Source: Haliclystus octoradiatus (lineage: Eukaryota; Cnidaria; Staurozoa; Stauromedusae; Haliclystidae). From it: 64,000 bases of DNA. The notes under the pieces were generated by a model. That model was not told the DNA's origin, searched no databases, and saw nothing but the letters and a program-made list of their open reading frames with translations. The DNA lies in contig OU744452.1 in the NCBI GenBank assembly GCA_916610825.1, positions 13,744,110 to 13,808,109 on the forward strand. The letters are read 5' to 3'. Position numbers and translations under genes: made by a program. The stretch's first letter is position 1, and the number at the start of each line of letters is the position of its first letter. Below are positions 19,031-31,623 of this stretch, piece after piece.

Positions 19031-19551
19031 TACAATATTATCAGCCAGTGCATTGTTCTCAGCGGCTGTTGTATAGAAAGGTCACAGTCTTTTGCTAATA
19101 TCCTTAATTCGGCTGTCCAGTGGTCTATGGTCTCGTCTTGTCGTTGCTGTCGTTCACGAAATTTTTTCAATGCAAGTCGTCTGTTCACTGTCGGTTTGAA
19201 TAAATCTTCGCATTGTTTTTTAAATGTTTCATGTGTTCTGTCCCATTCTGTAGCGTTTGGTGTACCTAAGATCTGTCGCTGACCTTCTGCTCCTAGACAT
19301 GCAAACAAGTCCAAGTTACGGGCCTTGTCTGTGAACAATTTTGGTGGTTGCTGGCCCCCTTCGTTGTTCGACAAAATAGCGTTGTCTATTAGCGGTGTTG
19401 TTGTGTTACTGTGTCGTTGTTTTTGTTGAAGCAAATTTAGTTCCTTTCTTTCTACATATACCTCGAATATTGTTATCCATTGAGTCCACGGGATTGTTGG
19501 TTCACCGGGACACGGCATAAACTCACATGGTAAGCCTTTGAAATCAGACAT
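19027..19551 (-). CDS. gag: Ty3/gypsy Gag, 174 aa
   Basis: Particle-forming capsid part: PWTQWITIFEVYV near the start, then a helical region with LGAEGQRQI and LALKKFRERQQ typical of retrotransposon Gag. It stops shortly after overlapping the Pol frame, which lies in the -1 register. The overlap is about 25 bases, ending near 19027. I saw no obvious heptameric slippery site, so either an unconventional -1 frameshift or a one-base change separates the two. Starts 88 bp inside the 5' LTR. Confidence 0.85.
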   Translation of the reverse strand: MSDFKGLPCEFMPCPGEPTIPWTQWITIFEVYVERKELNLLQQKQRHSNTTTPLIDNAILSNNEGGQQPPKLFTDKARNLDLFACLGAEGQRQILGTPNATEWDRTHETFKKQCEDLFKPTVNRRLALKKFRERQQRQDETIDHWTAELRILAKDCDLSIQQPLRTMHWLIILY

Positions 19552-19621
19552 GCTAATGACAACGTGAATGACTTACCGACCAAAATACGGGATGATGATG
19601 TGGGTTCGTAACAATTAAATA

Positions 19622-19639
19622 AATATACCTCGTCGCCAA
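19622..19639 (-). other. Primer-binding site
   Basis: One base after the 5' LTR, the minus strand reads TGGCGACGAGG, starting with the TGG expected for pairing to a tRNA 3' CCA. I cannot name the tRNA with confidence. Confidence 0.6.
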
Positions 19640-19817
19640 TGTTATGTGTTGTATTATAACGAAAGAAATTAAGGAAAGGCAATAACTCATAAAAAACGTC
19701 CGTGACATTCGAAACTCAACTCAAGACTGTTTATGTAATCGGATTAAGGAATCTGTAATATTATATCTATGTAATTAGCTAGACTGAAACGCAATGATGT
19801 CATATTATCATATATCA
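19640..19817 (-). repeat. 5' LTR (178 bp)
   Basis: Upstream LTR in element orientation, identical by eye to the 3' LTR. Confidence 0.93.
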
Positions 19818-21346
19818 CCCCTGGTGTCTTAATCATGTAATATATATATATATATATATTCTATCGTTAGTTTGAGTATAAATATGTAGAAAAATTGTTT
19901 GTATTTTAACTTAAAGATGGCAGAAGTTTTAACTACCGAAACGTTGCTCCAAATAAAATTAATAAATTTTTGCTATTGACTTTTTCTTTGAAAATTACTA
20001 GTAAACGACTTCTAATACGAAAATTAATCAAATATGTAATTATCATTTCCCTATACTTGCAGCACTATTATAATTTGTAACAATTAGTTATACCTATACT
20101 ACACATATCGAAACAAAAGCAGGAGACATCATGCTCATACTCACAAATTTGTAAAAGTAATTGTAATCGTTTATGGCAAATGTTTTGTTGTCGTTCTTAA
20201 TATATAGAAATATACTTATCACGATATCAAAAGAGTGATTCACATCGAATATGAATTATTATCCCCGAACTAAGACTAGCTAATACACTTGAAAAACACA
20301 TCAGAAAACGATAAATAAATATAAAATGATAAATAATGCAAGTTAAGAGAACAGAGCTGTAATGAAATACAACCTTATATGATTACAGATGGTTACTTCC
20401 ATGTACTATTGGTATTCGGGAACGTCCAAATATGAAAGGGTATAACTTTTTCAAAATTCTGAAAAAATTAAGGTATTCTTTGCCATGGAAACGTTTGAGA
20501 TATTCTTTTTTACTTTTGGCTAATTTTCAACTCTTTTTACTTTAAATGTTATTACTTTTTAAATTTTGAAATCCGTTGTAATTCTACTCGAGTAAACTTA
20601 TGCAGAAAGAAAACACTTTAGACTTACATTTTTAAATGCACGATACATCCGTTGTAATTCTACTCGAGTAAACTTTGTGCAAGCCATCAACCGTGCCAGG
20701 CCCTTTTTACTCAAAGGAGGGTTCATCGCCAACCTACTATGTGCTGCGTGAAAAAAAAGTTTAAAAAAAACAGTCATGTTTCGCTTCTAACATTCATGTA
20801 GGTAGAGACAAATTTCAATAAATGTATTTTTAAATAATTGGTCCTGAAAATTTGAACCACGAAAAATGTAATTGATAATTCCCCTGTCAAACAGATGCCC
20901 ATTGCGATGATGGTGGGAGTAAATTGACGCAACAACAGTTGCATGACATAGCTTTAAAATTATTTTGATAAATTTTACCTATGTAGTAAAAATAAGTATA
21001 GGAACATAAATCTTTTCCCCTCTGTTTTCAATATTAATCAATTTTATATTTTAAATATGTGAATCTCAGAGCTATGAAAATCTTTCTTCCTTATCTCTAT
21101 GTGATACTATATATGTAGCTCAAATATACTCCAACTATCTATATATAATTTTAATGTTGTATACTATCGTATCAATTAAGTATATAGTTTATTTGATTCG
21201 GGCATATATATATTAAATATTTTGGTTGGATTGTGATGGCCTTTACACAGTCATCTGTTTCAAGATGATGCGTTTACAACAACATAATTATGTTCATGTT
21301 ATAGGACAATATAGAAGATCACCATGCTTTAGATGCTACTTATAAG
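19818..21346. other. No gene seen
   Basis: AT-rich, with a short (AT)n run near 19842-19858. A 27-bp direct repeat (core GTAATTCTACTCGAGTAAA) occurs near 20575 and 20650. Confidence 0.45.
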
Positions 21347-21841
21347 TTGGTATCAAAAACATCAACATATTACAATAAAACATTGATTACTTTACTCCTG
21401 ATATATACATCATATCTATATATAAATATGTATATATATTACTTACTCCAATCCATAATGTTTGCCCCTAACAATACAGCAAAACAATTTCCTAACACTT
21501 TATATATATCTATATGTTTAGTAATAGCCGCCAAGATTAAGCAAACATATGTTTTGTTTTTCAATTGTAACACCGTCGTTAACGTCGCTATACATTATTT
21601 CTATAGTTACAATGAATTTATGCATGACATAAACACAACCTGCTCTTATAAGATTACATATTACTATATTGATCCTAATCAACAAACCTGTTTTAGTGTC
21701 TATTGGATTATGACAATTACCATTTTGTATATCATCTTTGTTATCGCCATCTATATCTATAGAAAACAATGTAACCATAAATCATCTGCTATACACCAGG
21801 TGATAAAACCTAACATGGTATACATGTCGAACTGGTTTTAA
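21347..21841 (+). CDS. Possible two-pass membrane protein, 164 aa
   Basis: Not recognised with confidence. The frame is open for 495 bp in very AT-rich DNA. It has an N-terminal hydrophobic stretch (LITLLLIYTSYLYINMYIYYLL) and a second near the C-terminus (VYWIMTITILYIIFVIAIYIY), with cysteines between (NCN, TTCSY, QTCF) and a basic tail. Two membrane segments around a Cys-containing loop loosely recall calcium-activated potassium channel beta subunits, but no diagnostic motif is present. It may be an exon read through into intron, or chance; Tyr/Ile richness simply follows base composition. Confidence 0.3.
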   Translation: MVSKTSTYYNKTLITLLLIYTSYLYINMYIYYLLQSIMFAPNNTAKQFPNTLYISICLVIAAKIKQTYVLFFNCNTVVNVAIHYFYSYNEFMHDINTTCSYKITYYYIDPNQQTCFSVYWIMTITILYIIFVIAIYIYRKQCNHKSSAIHQVIKPNMVYMSNWF

Positions 21842-24800
21842 TATCCCCCCATATAGTAAAAAATGGAACTATACAAGCGAAGTATATTTTATATAGAATA
21901 TGATAGCATGTATTGGGATAATGAACGTGAACCGGCTTTATGTAGGGGCATTATGCAAGTTGTGAGAAATCAAGAGTATATAGCCATGTTTTATTTTAAT
22001 AAATTGGCTACACATAGAATTAACCTCTTCCCGATCTGCAAAAGTATACATTAAAGCCCTTCGTCAAAGCTATATAGGCTGTACTAACCATGACTATGCA
22101 GATACCTGAATGAGTTACTGGCTGGAATTGGCTACTCTAGCAAGTTAGATGAGTTACACTGCAACTGCATATGTGTCCCTTACGAAGAAAGATCTACTCT
22201 CAGGTAGTAAAGATCTACTCTCTGCATGGTAGTAAATGCATACGGAGTTTACTTTCTTATCTGTATACCAATCATTCTAAGCGAATAAATCCTATAATGC
22301 AACATCAAATATTGTGCAGTTGTTCAGTATTAACTATATATACTGAGTAAATGAGGATACACGGGATGATCGGCTTGCAGCGCGTTCTTGAATCTTCTAA
22401 ATTTTTCTCATGCCTTTTGATTGATTCATCATCATCATCATCTTTGTTTATTAACTTTACATATACAGATCATGTATTCCTGGTGAAGGTTCGAAGCATT
22501 ATTTTCATTTTATAACAGGTGTTATTCTTGAAGAGATGTTCATATAATAATGTTTTGAAAAAGATGAGCAAGCTTGTATAAACATGCCTTACAAGTGTTT
22601 TTACAGCTGCTCTATCTGTATAATAAATACATTTTTATACGTTTGCACGTTTGAATATAAGCTTATATTATTCTTTAATATAGATGTTGACTCCACCGAA
22701 TGGAATATTTCTTATAACAAGAAAATATTTTTTTGATATAAGCACATTTTTACTCGAAACTAAAACCTTATAATGAGTTACTGGCTGGAATATCCCTTAT
22801 ATTTGATACGTAACACTGTATAGAAACGCTTGTATTGTGAAAATTATTTGCTATTGAGGAGAACAGTATATCGTGTTTGTAACATATCAGAGATGAGAGA
22901 TGGTATGCTTTTCAAATTATCTTTCGCTCGATTTGCAAGATGAGATTTTTTATGTTGAATCAAAACAGCCTTTGTTCAATTTCAATCAGGTTTGGCTTCT
23001 CCGTCAATAACGCTTGAAAGAAAGTAGAAGTTTATTGAGTCCATAATTTTTCCTTCGTGGTTAAAAATGAAATCTGCTGTACGCTTGTTTATGATACAAA
23101 ATATCCAGACTCTTACCAAACAAGCTGTTCCATTTATAAATTATGAAGTAGAAACTCGGTGACGACAGGATGCATTTTTTCTTCTTTGAAATTTACCCTA
23201 ACGGTATAGTAACTTTAATCAATTCACTTTATTGCCAAATTTGTATATGATAATCTATAATTTTTAATTTTTAATTGTAGCTTTTAAATTTTATGTTCAT
23301 TTGTGTTTTCATTAACACAGTTACTGTCAACTTGATTTACCCGAGTTTCGAAATTCCGAATCCGAACATCCATTAATAATTAGAAATTGTTGGTGAAAGG
23401 CAAAATATTCCCATAAAGTGTTCTTATAAACTTGATTATAAATATTACAAATATAGTGTAAGGTTATGATTTTATTTCTTACTTACATCTCATGTTTAAA
23501 GGTCCCCATTAGAGTATTGTGCAGCTGACTGCGCTTGTGTGAAACTGAATCTATTGAATGAACTGTTTCCAGTGCTGTTAATTATTGAGTTGTTTTCGAT
23601 AGTTAAGACAGTGTCTTAAACCATCTTATTCAAAAGACAGGTGCTTTCGTCACAATACAGTTGAACGAGATTACTTAGTTTTAATGTTCTTTGAATATTA
23701 TCGAACCGATGTTCAAAGATTACTTTGGATTTCACTGGTTTTGTTATCTAATTTCAGTTTACCTTCTTAATTTATATCACGTGTTCTATTACCTAGAATG
23801 TGTGTTTTTGCGTGATGACGTAGAACGAAAGAGAGGAGAATATCTCCATCACACAAATACAATTTCAGTTCATTTTGTGAGTTAGCCTGGGTGTTACTAT
23901 AAAAAATATAGCGCGGGGTTGCATGCTACATGCCAATTGGGAGTGGGGGCTACCAACACTTAACTGGCACTTCACTCCGGCTACTCCACAACCACAGGGC
24001 ACTGATGGATGACTGCCTCCCTCGGCTATTGAGATCTTGAGCAACGATCGGAGCAAACATGAACATTTTTAAGTTGAATAGTTTTGAACTGAAAAATATA
24101 CGAAGTATCGCTCGGTCTGGTAATATAAGACTAATAATTAAATAATAATGACTTAATCCCAACAGATGAAATTGAGAATGTTACTTCAGAACTAGAACCA
24201 GACTCATTTCGTTAGAATCCAACAGGAAATCTTGAAAAGGTTATATGTAAATTGGTTAGTATGAATCTTGATTATTTGGCTGATTATTGTCTCCAGATGG
24301 GTTAACTTCAAATGAGCATTACGAGGATATGCTATTTATTATGGTCTACTTTTTCAAGTTTCAGTATATAATTTCAAACGGAAACTTAATCCATGGTTGG
24401 ATCCATTTATATGTTAGGATAAATGCGAAGCAATTTGATTTTATTCCAAAAACATGATTAACTAATGTATCCAATTGGAAATCCAAACATTTTGTTCTCA
24501 TTTTGAGTATTATAAAATGAATGCGAACCAATAAAAACTCACCATATTCCATTACCGCCAGTTCATTGTGTCATATGTTGCTGTGTATATACATGGATCC
24601 TACTGCCTCGCTGGAATTCAACTTTAAAAGTTTTTAGAGATTTACCACCGGGATTCTTGTGCATTGACAGTTTTATTTGATTGGATTCCACTCAGTGATT
24701 ATTTCATTGGATCAAATGTTATTATTTTTCAAAATCTCATTTAGCAGCGCGCTATTCTGTTACAGCTTACAATTTCCAAACATCTGTTAAATTATTTGTA

Positions 24801-25032
24801 TTTTGTATTATTATTTTTCCTGTTAAATTAACTTTTTCTTTTCTAAAAGGAAACTATTTATTTTTTAACTGAGCTTTTACGATTCCAAGCAGTAATCATA
24901 GGGTTGATGATTTTGTTTGTTTACCTTGATATTGCCGGTTTTCTTGGCTGGAATAATTATTCAATTGTCGCTCGAGAGTTCCCGGATCAATAGTTGAGTG
25001 TTTTTTTATTCCAGAGACTCTACTATTCAATA
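21842..25032. other. No gene seen
   Basis: Only short frames of low-complexity composition. GAGTTACTGGCTGGAAT occurs twice (near 22110 and 22774). A short (ATC)n run near 22427-22441 is followed by T-rich sequence, as in the tailed repeats at 44488 and 56637. Confidence 0.4.
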
Positions 25033-25250
25033 GGAAGCTTGGCTCAGATGGCAGAGCAACCGAACTTTAGATCTCGTCATGTCTGATGGAATGTGGTTCA
25101 AATCCCCAAAAGTCCACTCAACCTTGACTTTATTTGAAACGCCACATGAGTACGATCTAAGGATGGCGGGTGGATTTGCCAGAGAAATTTCATTGTGAGT
25201 AACTGCGGCGCCTCGTTGCGCATTGACAATCAATCTGAGCCCTATCTGCC
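25033..25250 (+). repeat. tRNA-derived SINE
   Basis: Internal pol III promoter: A-box-like TTGGCTCAGATGGCAGAGC (near 25039-25057) and B-box-like GGTTCAAATCC (25094-25104), spaced as in a tRNA. Downstream sequence matches the fragments at 6030 and 6408 (opposite strand), and the head matches 52860-52980 (minus). A functional tRNA is excluded because the acceptor stem and a proper cloverleaf are missing. Confidence 0.65.
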
Positions 25251-27754
25251 ATGAAATCTGTTGAAATTTATCTGCTGTGTCGCTGCTGAGATCAAAAAGG
25301 AGCCATCATTGCTCTCAGCGAAAAGAGCCACTGGCGTCAAAACATATTAAACAGAAATGAATATGCAGTTTTTCATACTTAACTGGATTTTGAATTAGAT
25401 ATTTACGATCACCTTCGTTTGAAGTGATTTTGATTTTGCAAAGATGTCAAGAAAACAAAACTGGCAACACTGCATCTATCTATATAGTCAGTATGAAAAA
25501 TGGTTTTATCTTTGGTTTTATCTATCTGAGTGTCATTTGTTTTATCTAGAAAGCCTCTCAAAAGTTCACCTACGACCAGGCTGGAAGCACATAAGGTACA
25601 ACAAGATGAAATTTGCATTGAGGTGATGGTTACGTCAGCCACAAATATTGTGGAGGTAAAAGCACCCAGAACTGATAATCTGCCACCTGATGTTACTGAT
25701 GCTTTACACATGCCAGCACTGAACAAACTCTGCTGAACATCGTCAACTGTGTCCTTGCAGGGAAACAAACACCTGACGAATGTTACTAGTCTCTATATAA
25801 ACGCGAGGAACGTTGTAGCTGAGTATATCAAAGTCATTTCGCTAATGTACGTAAGGGCCAAATTTGCAACCGTATCATTTTAACTAAAAGTAGTAGTATA
25901 GACAATGTCAGTCACATTAGAGAATGTGCCGTCTGCACTCTTTCGCAATAACATATTTGCTACACCTATAACGCCATAAATCACGGTCAAACATGGTTGA
26001 CAAAGAAACTTGTGAATTATACCGTTCACAATACTCGGTTTTCTGTGGAGGATAAATATGCAATGAAGTCGTCGTTGCATGAGCATATGACTTTGATCTC
26101 TCAAAATGACCTTAAAAGACATATGACATTTATTTACAATAGCAGGGGAACGAAAGATAATTTTCTAAGTTTAGCACTTGACAGTACGTTAGGCCAAGGC
26201 CGGGTCCCTAAATCATGCCGAAGCATGGCGTCAAAAGTTGAGTCAAGACGAGTCAATAGAGTGGTTGAGAGAACCCACGTTTCAGATGCGTATATAATAT
26301 AGAAGATGATCTGATGCAAAGATCTTCTTTACTTACAAGCTGACCATCGAGAACATCACACCACTATATACAGCAAATTATTTGACGAGAATTTTAGTTG
26401 ATACCTGCTGGTTATGCAGAACGAACTGCACTATATTATATTTGTGGATTCCTCAGAGCCCGAACTCCAGTTTCATATTGGACAGTGATGCGTATAAAAC
26501 TACACCTATAGGGTGCTGTAAGGCGGTGCGCTTGAACCTTAATTGTTGCTCCCTGACTGATGAAGATTCATGCAACGTCAGACATAGAATATCTAGAGAA
26601 TACCCTCAGTCAAACTAGGAGTAAATGCATTAGCGGATGAGGGTTCCATCGTATCAGACAACTTGCAGTCAGCACAACAACAATATGTAAGCGTTTTTGA
26701 ATAAGTATCTGCTCGAGTTGAACTAACAATCAACTAGAAAACAACGATAGTAATACTGGAACTGCTAAACACCAAAGATTGCCAAGAAATATTATCTTAC
26801 CCACGTGAGTACATAATTTTTCTTAAATTCAGAAATATTTTCTATATTCCAGAAAACTTTCTTTAAATTAAGAATTTTGTACTTAAATCAATCTTTTGGG
26901 CTTTTCAGTTTGTAATACACATAGGTAATCCGATAATAACAACAATCACGACATCATCTGATATTATTCTCAGTATAACCACAGACTTCACGTATATAGA
27001 ATACATGAGTTTGTGAAATTTTACAAACGTAGAGAGCTTGCTTGGATAGAACAAGAAAAGTATCGACTATTATGGAGAGGGATGCAAAGATTGAAGAAAC
27101 GCTTAATTATTATAGCCATCGCAATAAACGTTCTTCTATTACAGTGCAGAAGCATGGTCAATTTAATTTAAAGAAGCTGACACTGGTGAAGATGAAACTT
27201 TGATCCCTGCAAACTTGTATATTGCAAAAATGTTATAATTTGTGCTAGTTAAATTATGTTGGACTGTTTCCCAATAGAACAGAATCATTCTAGCAATATG
27301 TATGTTAGTCTATTGTGGTCTTATAGGGGTAGCTTCCATTGCGATTCGACGTTCTTCGGGGACGTTATTACACAGTGTTACTATTGTATATGCACATTCA
27401 GTGACTTACGCACGTAGATTTGGTTTTCATAAGAGTGTATAATCGGACTTGAAGCGATTGTGATAGCCCTTTCAATGCCCTCAGTTTCGTTGCTGTTTGC
27501 CAGATGCGATTCATACCAATTTATGCAAGGGGAGTTAGTCACGGGTGAAATATTTTTGGCAGAATTTCCATTCGACGACTTCTTTCTTGTTTTGAAACAA
27601 TTAAATTTTGAACATGCAGAAGGAACTGGAATAAAACAATTTTATCATGTAAAATTGAATAAGTTTGTTTCAATTTTATTCGTTTTAACCAATTTTCATT
27701 TTTGATATGCCGTAATATATCAAGCTTTGTATTCATTACGTTTTACAATTTAAT
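25251..27754. other. No convincing gene
   Basis: Short open frames around 25400-26600 have no recognisable domain and no consistent splice partners. Nothing else supported. Confidence 0.4.
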
Positions 27755-27886
27755 TTTACTATTATTATTATTTTATCTATTAATAATAATAATAAATATT
27801 ATCCAATAGCAGTGACAAACAGTGCTCAATGTCTGTTGACAGAGCTGTGAATATAAATAGAGAAGTCAAAGACTACACATTTTGTT

Positions 27887-27930
27887 ACTTTAACTTGAAG
27901 TTTTACGCTTTATTGCGATCATCAGACAGT
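27887..27930 (-). ncRNA. Degenerate hammerhead ribozyme (minus arm)
   Basis: On the minus strand: ACTGT, CTGATGA (27919-27925), stem II CGC-AATAAA-GCG, then TAAAA where GAAA is expected, and a 5-bp stem III (AACTT/AAGTT). The lost G of the core and the changed stem I partner (AAAGT) make activity unlikely. Confidence 0.55.
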
Positions 27931-27943
27931 TTATCTAGTTTTA

Positions 27944-27987
27944 ACTGTCTGATGATCGCAATAAAGCGTGAAAATTCAAGTTACAGT
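27944..27987 (+). ncRNA. Hammerhead-like ribozyme (plus arm)
   Basis: ACTGT (27944-27948) pairs fully with ACAGT (27983-27987) as stem I. CTGATGA 27949-27955; stem II CGC-AATAAA-GCG; GAAA at 27970-27973. Stem III is weakened (AATT against AAGTT). As in the intact PLE, the pair next to the core in stem II is U-U. Activity uncertain. Confidence 0.6.
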
Positions 27988-28194
27988 AACAAAATGTGTA
28001 GTCTTTGACTCCTCTATTTATATTTTATCTATTATAAATAATCAAATACAGTATTAGTGCTACGTGCTTCTATCTGCAATATTTATTCTAAAATAAAGCA
28101 CAACAACAACAACCGATTTACTCATCTTTTCTTCATACTAATGCATCAGAAATTGACAAACGTTTGTAGTTTTTTCTAAGATCAATGACGGAAG

Positions 28195-28430
28195 TTTATA
28201 TGTTAACATATAAAAGATAGCTGCGTCAAACGTATGTATCCTAATAAATCCGTGAATTCTCCATCAAAAAGTATGAAAGTAGTATCATTCGAATTCCTGT
28301 ATTTTTATTTGTGTTTTTTTATCCCTTTCTTTTTTAATTTTCGTTTTTACTCTTCATATGGAAACAAAATGTATCTAGTCATTTCGTGGTCTTTGCGGCC
28401 ATACGTCATAATTGTTATTGTTTGCGAGGC
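28195..28430 (+). repeat. Dispersed repeat with TATA box, copy 1
   Basis: Homologous to 37590-37840 over about 230 bp. It starts AACATATAAAAGA, then CAAACGTATGTA; later blocks are AAACAAAATGTATCT and TTGCGGC. The short frames from each ATG also align (KVVSFE, YSSY.NKMYL), but the ATG lies only ~25 bp after the TATA box, so translation is doubtful. Confidence 0.55.
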
Positions 28431-31400
28431 ATCTCCCAAATCCAACCAAGCAACGCGAGCAACTCATTGCTAGTTGAATAAATCGTTACTGTAATATTAC
28501 ATATCTTAAAAATTTGATCATTTTCAAAGTTATAATTATTTTCAAAAAAGCTTACGGGTAAAATTGTCAGTGGATTGCACTATATAGGAGTTGTACAAAG
28601 AAGTTTTTGGAACATGTATTTGTTTATTTATTTATTTGTTAGGCTTCTGGCTATTTATCGAAAACGTACTATTGCATTGTATACACAGATTAAATTTTTG
28701 ATTCTCAGAGGAATATTTTATTTTACTAAGTAATAAGTTCCACGTAAAAGGTATCTGTGATACCTATAACTGTATCTAAAAATGAGAATGTCTTTGTGTA
28801 ATATGTATGTGTGTTTGCGGCGGTTTTTCTCAATTTTCTCAGCCAATTCAAAACCAGATGAATTTGATTATCATATCATCAAATAGCATATCAATAGCAT
28901 ATCATCTGATAGATACTTGCAAATAGTTGTACCTTATTGGTTTTTTTTTCAAATTTTCCCTTTGCTTGGCCTATTGAAGGAAAATGTCATTTCACTCACT
29001 AGTTCTGTTTTGCTTTTTTGGAACCGCCCCGTGCTACCATTTCCACGACATGCTTCGTTTCATCGTGTTTATATTGTTTGATATTAAAATTACCACCTTT
29101 TTAATTCAGCCAAAAATAACCCAGCAACGCAAAATTTTAAATATAAACAAAATTATTTTAAATTGAGCTTCATTTGCAACAATTGAATCATCATAATCTG
29201 CCAATCTAAACATATTCACAGTCAAAATGTAACTCTGTTTGCAAAATTGCTACTTTGTAGACTACATATTCTTTCTTTCACTTCAAATATCAAAATTTTT
29301 CATCTGCTTTCTGCTAAATTCATGCATGAATGAATGCGATTATATATTTATGTCCATTGCATGTGCATCGATTAGATATATAGGTTTAACGATGAAGATA
29401 AGATCCGTACATTGAAGAGATATTCGGAATAGGAAAGATCTCAAAAATATATCAGAATATTAATATATATATGTATATATTTACCACTCGGTCTATGTAA
29501 TGTCCTTTCTGATTTCATCAAGATTGCCATAATCTAACAACTTATGTCTATATACCATATATCTTCCTTATTCAACTGAGAACAGCATTACGATCTGCCA
29601 AGGTTGTGTGTATTTACAAAATAATAATGTTAGCTATAGTAACGTACGCGCAAAGCATGTTGTGAGAGCCGGTTTTTAAGAATATAAACTCTAAGAAATT
29701 AATAATTCATGTTCACTTAGTGTCATCATTGTTGTCTATGCGGGAAGCCAATGGAAACCATTTTGAAATAGTGTTGATCACATACGCGTTATATACACGT
29801 CGACATTTTCGAACTATAAATATTTTATACCTGTATTATCTGTTTGCTTTTGATGACGTTTGGAATTCCATGTTATTGCTATATTGCTATCTAACTTCAA
29901 TGCAGGAAATGCCTTTGCTCAATCAAAAAGTTTCCTGGAGAAGTTAACGTTTGTATATATATGCATTACTAAAAATTTTTCATATGTATAATGACATCAG
30001 AAGTTATTCTTCCAGCACAAATTTCTTCAAAGATTATCATCTTGCTAAAACAATTTCCGTTGAATGCCGATGAAACATCTATTCTATGAGACGTTTAAAT
30101 ATGACATCAATCAAGTTTTAATACACATCTCTGCTTTTTAAAAATCATCATCATCATCATTTACTGAGAGAATAACCTTAAACCACCATTAATATATGAT
30201 GCCTTCTGTTCAAAGGGCTCATACGTAATGTTTTTAAATAAAAATGACAAAAATGAATTGGTTACTGATCAATTTTACATTCTAAATCTTAATGACAGTG
30301 ATAACCTTCATCAGGGATGACAGATCATGCCATTATTGGGAACTGGCTGACTGAAAAGAGTGAGGAAGGCTTCGTTTTAAGTGGATATCATTTTTAGTGG
30401 ATGATCGTGTTTTTGTGGTGTATGGAGAAGAGGATAAGGTGGACAGCAAGGAAGGAGCTTGCATGATAATTTAGTTTTATGAGCCCATGGGAATTATTCA
30501 TTCCTCCAGTAGAAAAGCAAGTTGATTTTATCGACGCATATTTGAAAATTGATTACAATTTCGTGGGTTTATATCAACATTTTTTGCTCATTGAACCGAT
30601 ACCTAGAATATTCTGAAAAGTATGAAATAGATACCCCAAAAATTTCACCATGAGAAGGTATCCTCAATAATTGGCACGTCCTCGTATTCCAATCATTTGG
30701 AGTTACCCCGGTGGTTGAAAGTCACCATGGCCTTGATGCTTAGCCATTCAAGCTGACTATAGGCATTAAGCATACGTGAGACAAGGGTCCTGTAATGACA
30801 CTGGATCGCTATACCCTCATGCCTTTGTTCTGAAGCCTCCTAATAAATACTTAACGGTACAAAATTGACTATAGCGCCTTGCGGGCTTAAAGTTGAATGT
30901 GAATGTAATTTCTCAAGCCACAAGTAAATGTTGTGAATCAGTGCATCACGCAGGGCCTCGAGCGCAAACGCCGCTTTTTAACTTTATGCCTTCAAAAGAC
31001 ATTATTCAAATGAAAGATCATAACTCTCGTTAAACGATCGCGTTCAAATTCACTAGGCATCAAAATCGGGTAAAATAAAAACTCTCTGAGACTCTCTAAA
31101 ATATGCTCGATCCAGGCCATAATTTCGAAGCTTTGTTCCAAAATCCCAAAATTAGAGTACTGAAAATTGATCGTCCCGAACTTGTAAATTGATTGCAATT
31201 GATTATGCTGGTTTAAGTTCATGTGCGGTCGTATAGTATTAATTTATTATTATTAGTATTTATGTTTCTAAATGTTTAGAAGATGCTATCCATTCGTAAC
31301 ACACATGCCATACACATGATTGTTACTTCAGTATGAGGCTGATTGAATGCTGGTTACTGATGCGAATTCCTTATGTCTGTCACCGACCTCGTTTTGCTCA

Positions 31401-31571
31401 ATCAATATTCATGTCATCAGGATCAGAGGTATAAAAATATTTTCATTTCAGTTAGCTTTATGATAGTTTCCCTTTTCCATTTTAATTAATTAATGAAGTA
31501 AACTAAACTGGCTACTTAAGCAATCTACAAATACTACACAGACAACATTTTGCTGGTATGAATTAAATATT
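28431..31571. other. No gene seen
   Basis: AT-rich intergenic sequence with a short (ATC)n run near 30148-30163 and scattered short frames without domains. Confidence 0.4.
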
Positions 31572-31577
31572 TTTATT
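31572..31577 (-). terminator. Poly(A) signal of the protease gene
   Basis: Minus-strand AATAAA 47 bp after the stop codon at 31624-31626. Confidence 0.6.
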
Positions 31578-31623
31578 CCTACAATGTTTTTATGGTTACC
31601 CTTAAAATAAATTATCATGTTTT

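Larger units (their letters stand above)
15064..19817 (-). mobile_element. Ty3/gypsy LTR retrotransposon, 4,754 bp
   Basis: LTRs at 15064-15241 and 19640-19817 read as identical, start TG and end CA, and are flanked by the 5-bp duplication CCCCT (15059-15063 and 19818-19822). Inside are gag, then protease-RT-RNase H-integrase on the minus strand, an order that defines Ty3/gypsy. Identical LTRs and an open pol mark a very recent insertion. No envelope-like ORF follows integrase. Confidence 0.95.
27755..28060. mobile_element. PLE remnant with palindromic hammerheads
   Basis: Short (TTA)n and (TAA)n runs, then CAGTGCTCAATG ... CAGAGCTGT resembling the inverted-repeat arm of the PLE at 9210, then a palindrome of two ~78-bp arms (27853-27930 and 27942-28019). 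Each arm holds a hammerhead-like core and a TCTTTGACTC block that also follows the intact PLE ribozymes. It is a different PLE subfamily without coding sequence. Confidence 0.7.

Noticed and set aside
25033..25110. Functional tRNA gene
   Set aside because: A and B boxes are present but the acceptor and anticodon stems do not form; a SINE head fits better.
25409..25768. 119-residue minus-strand frame
   Set aside because: No recognisable domain, no splice partners and an equally long competing plus frame.
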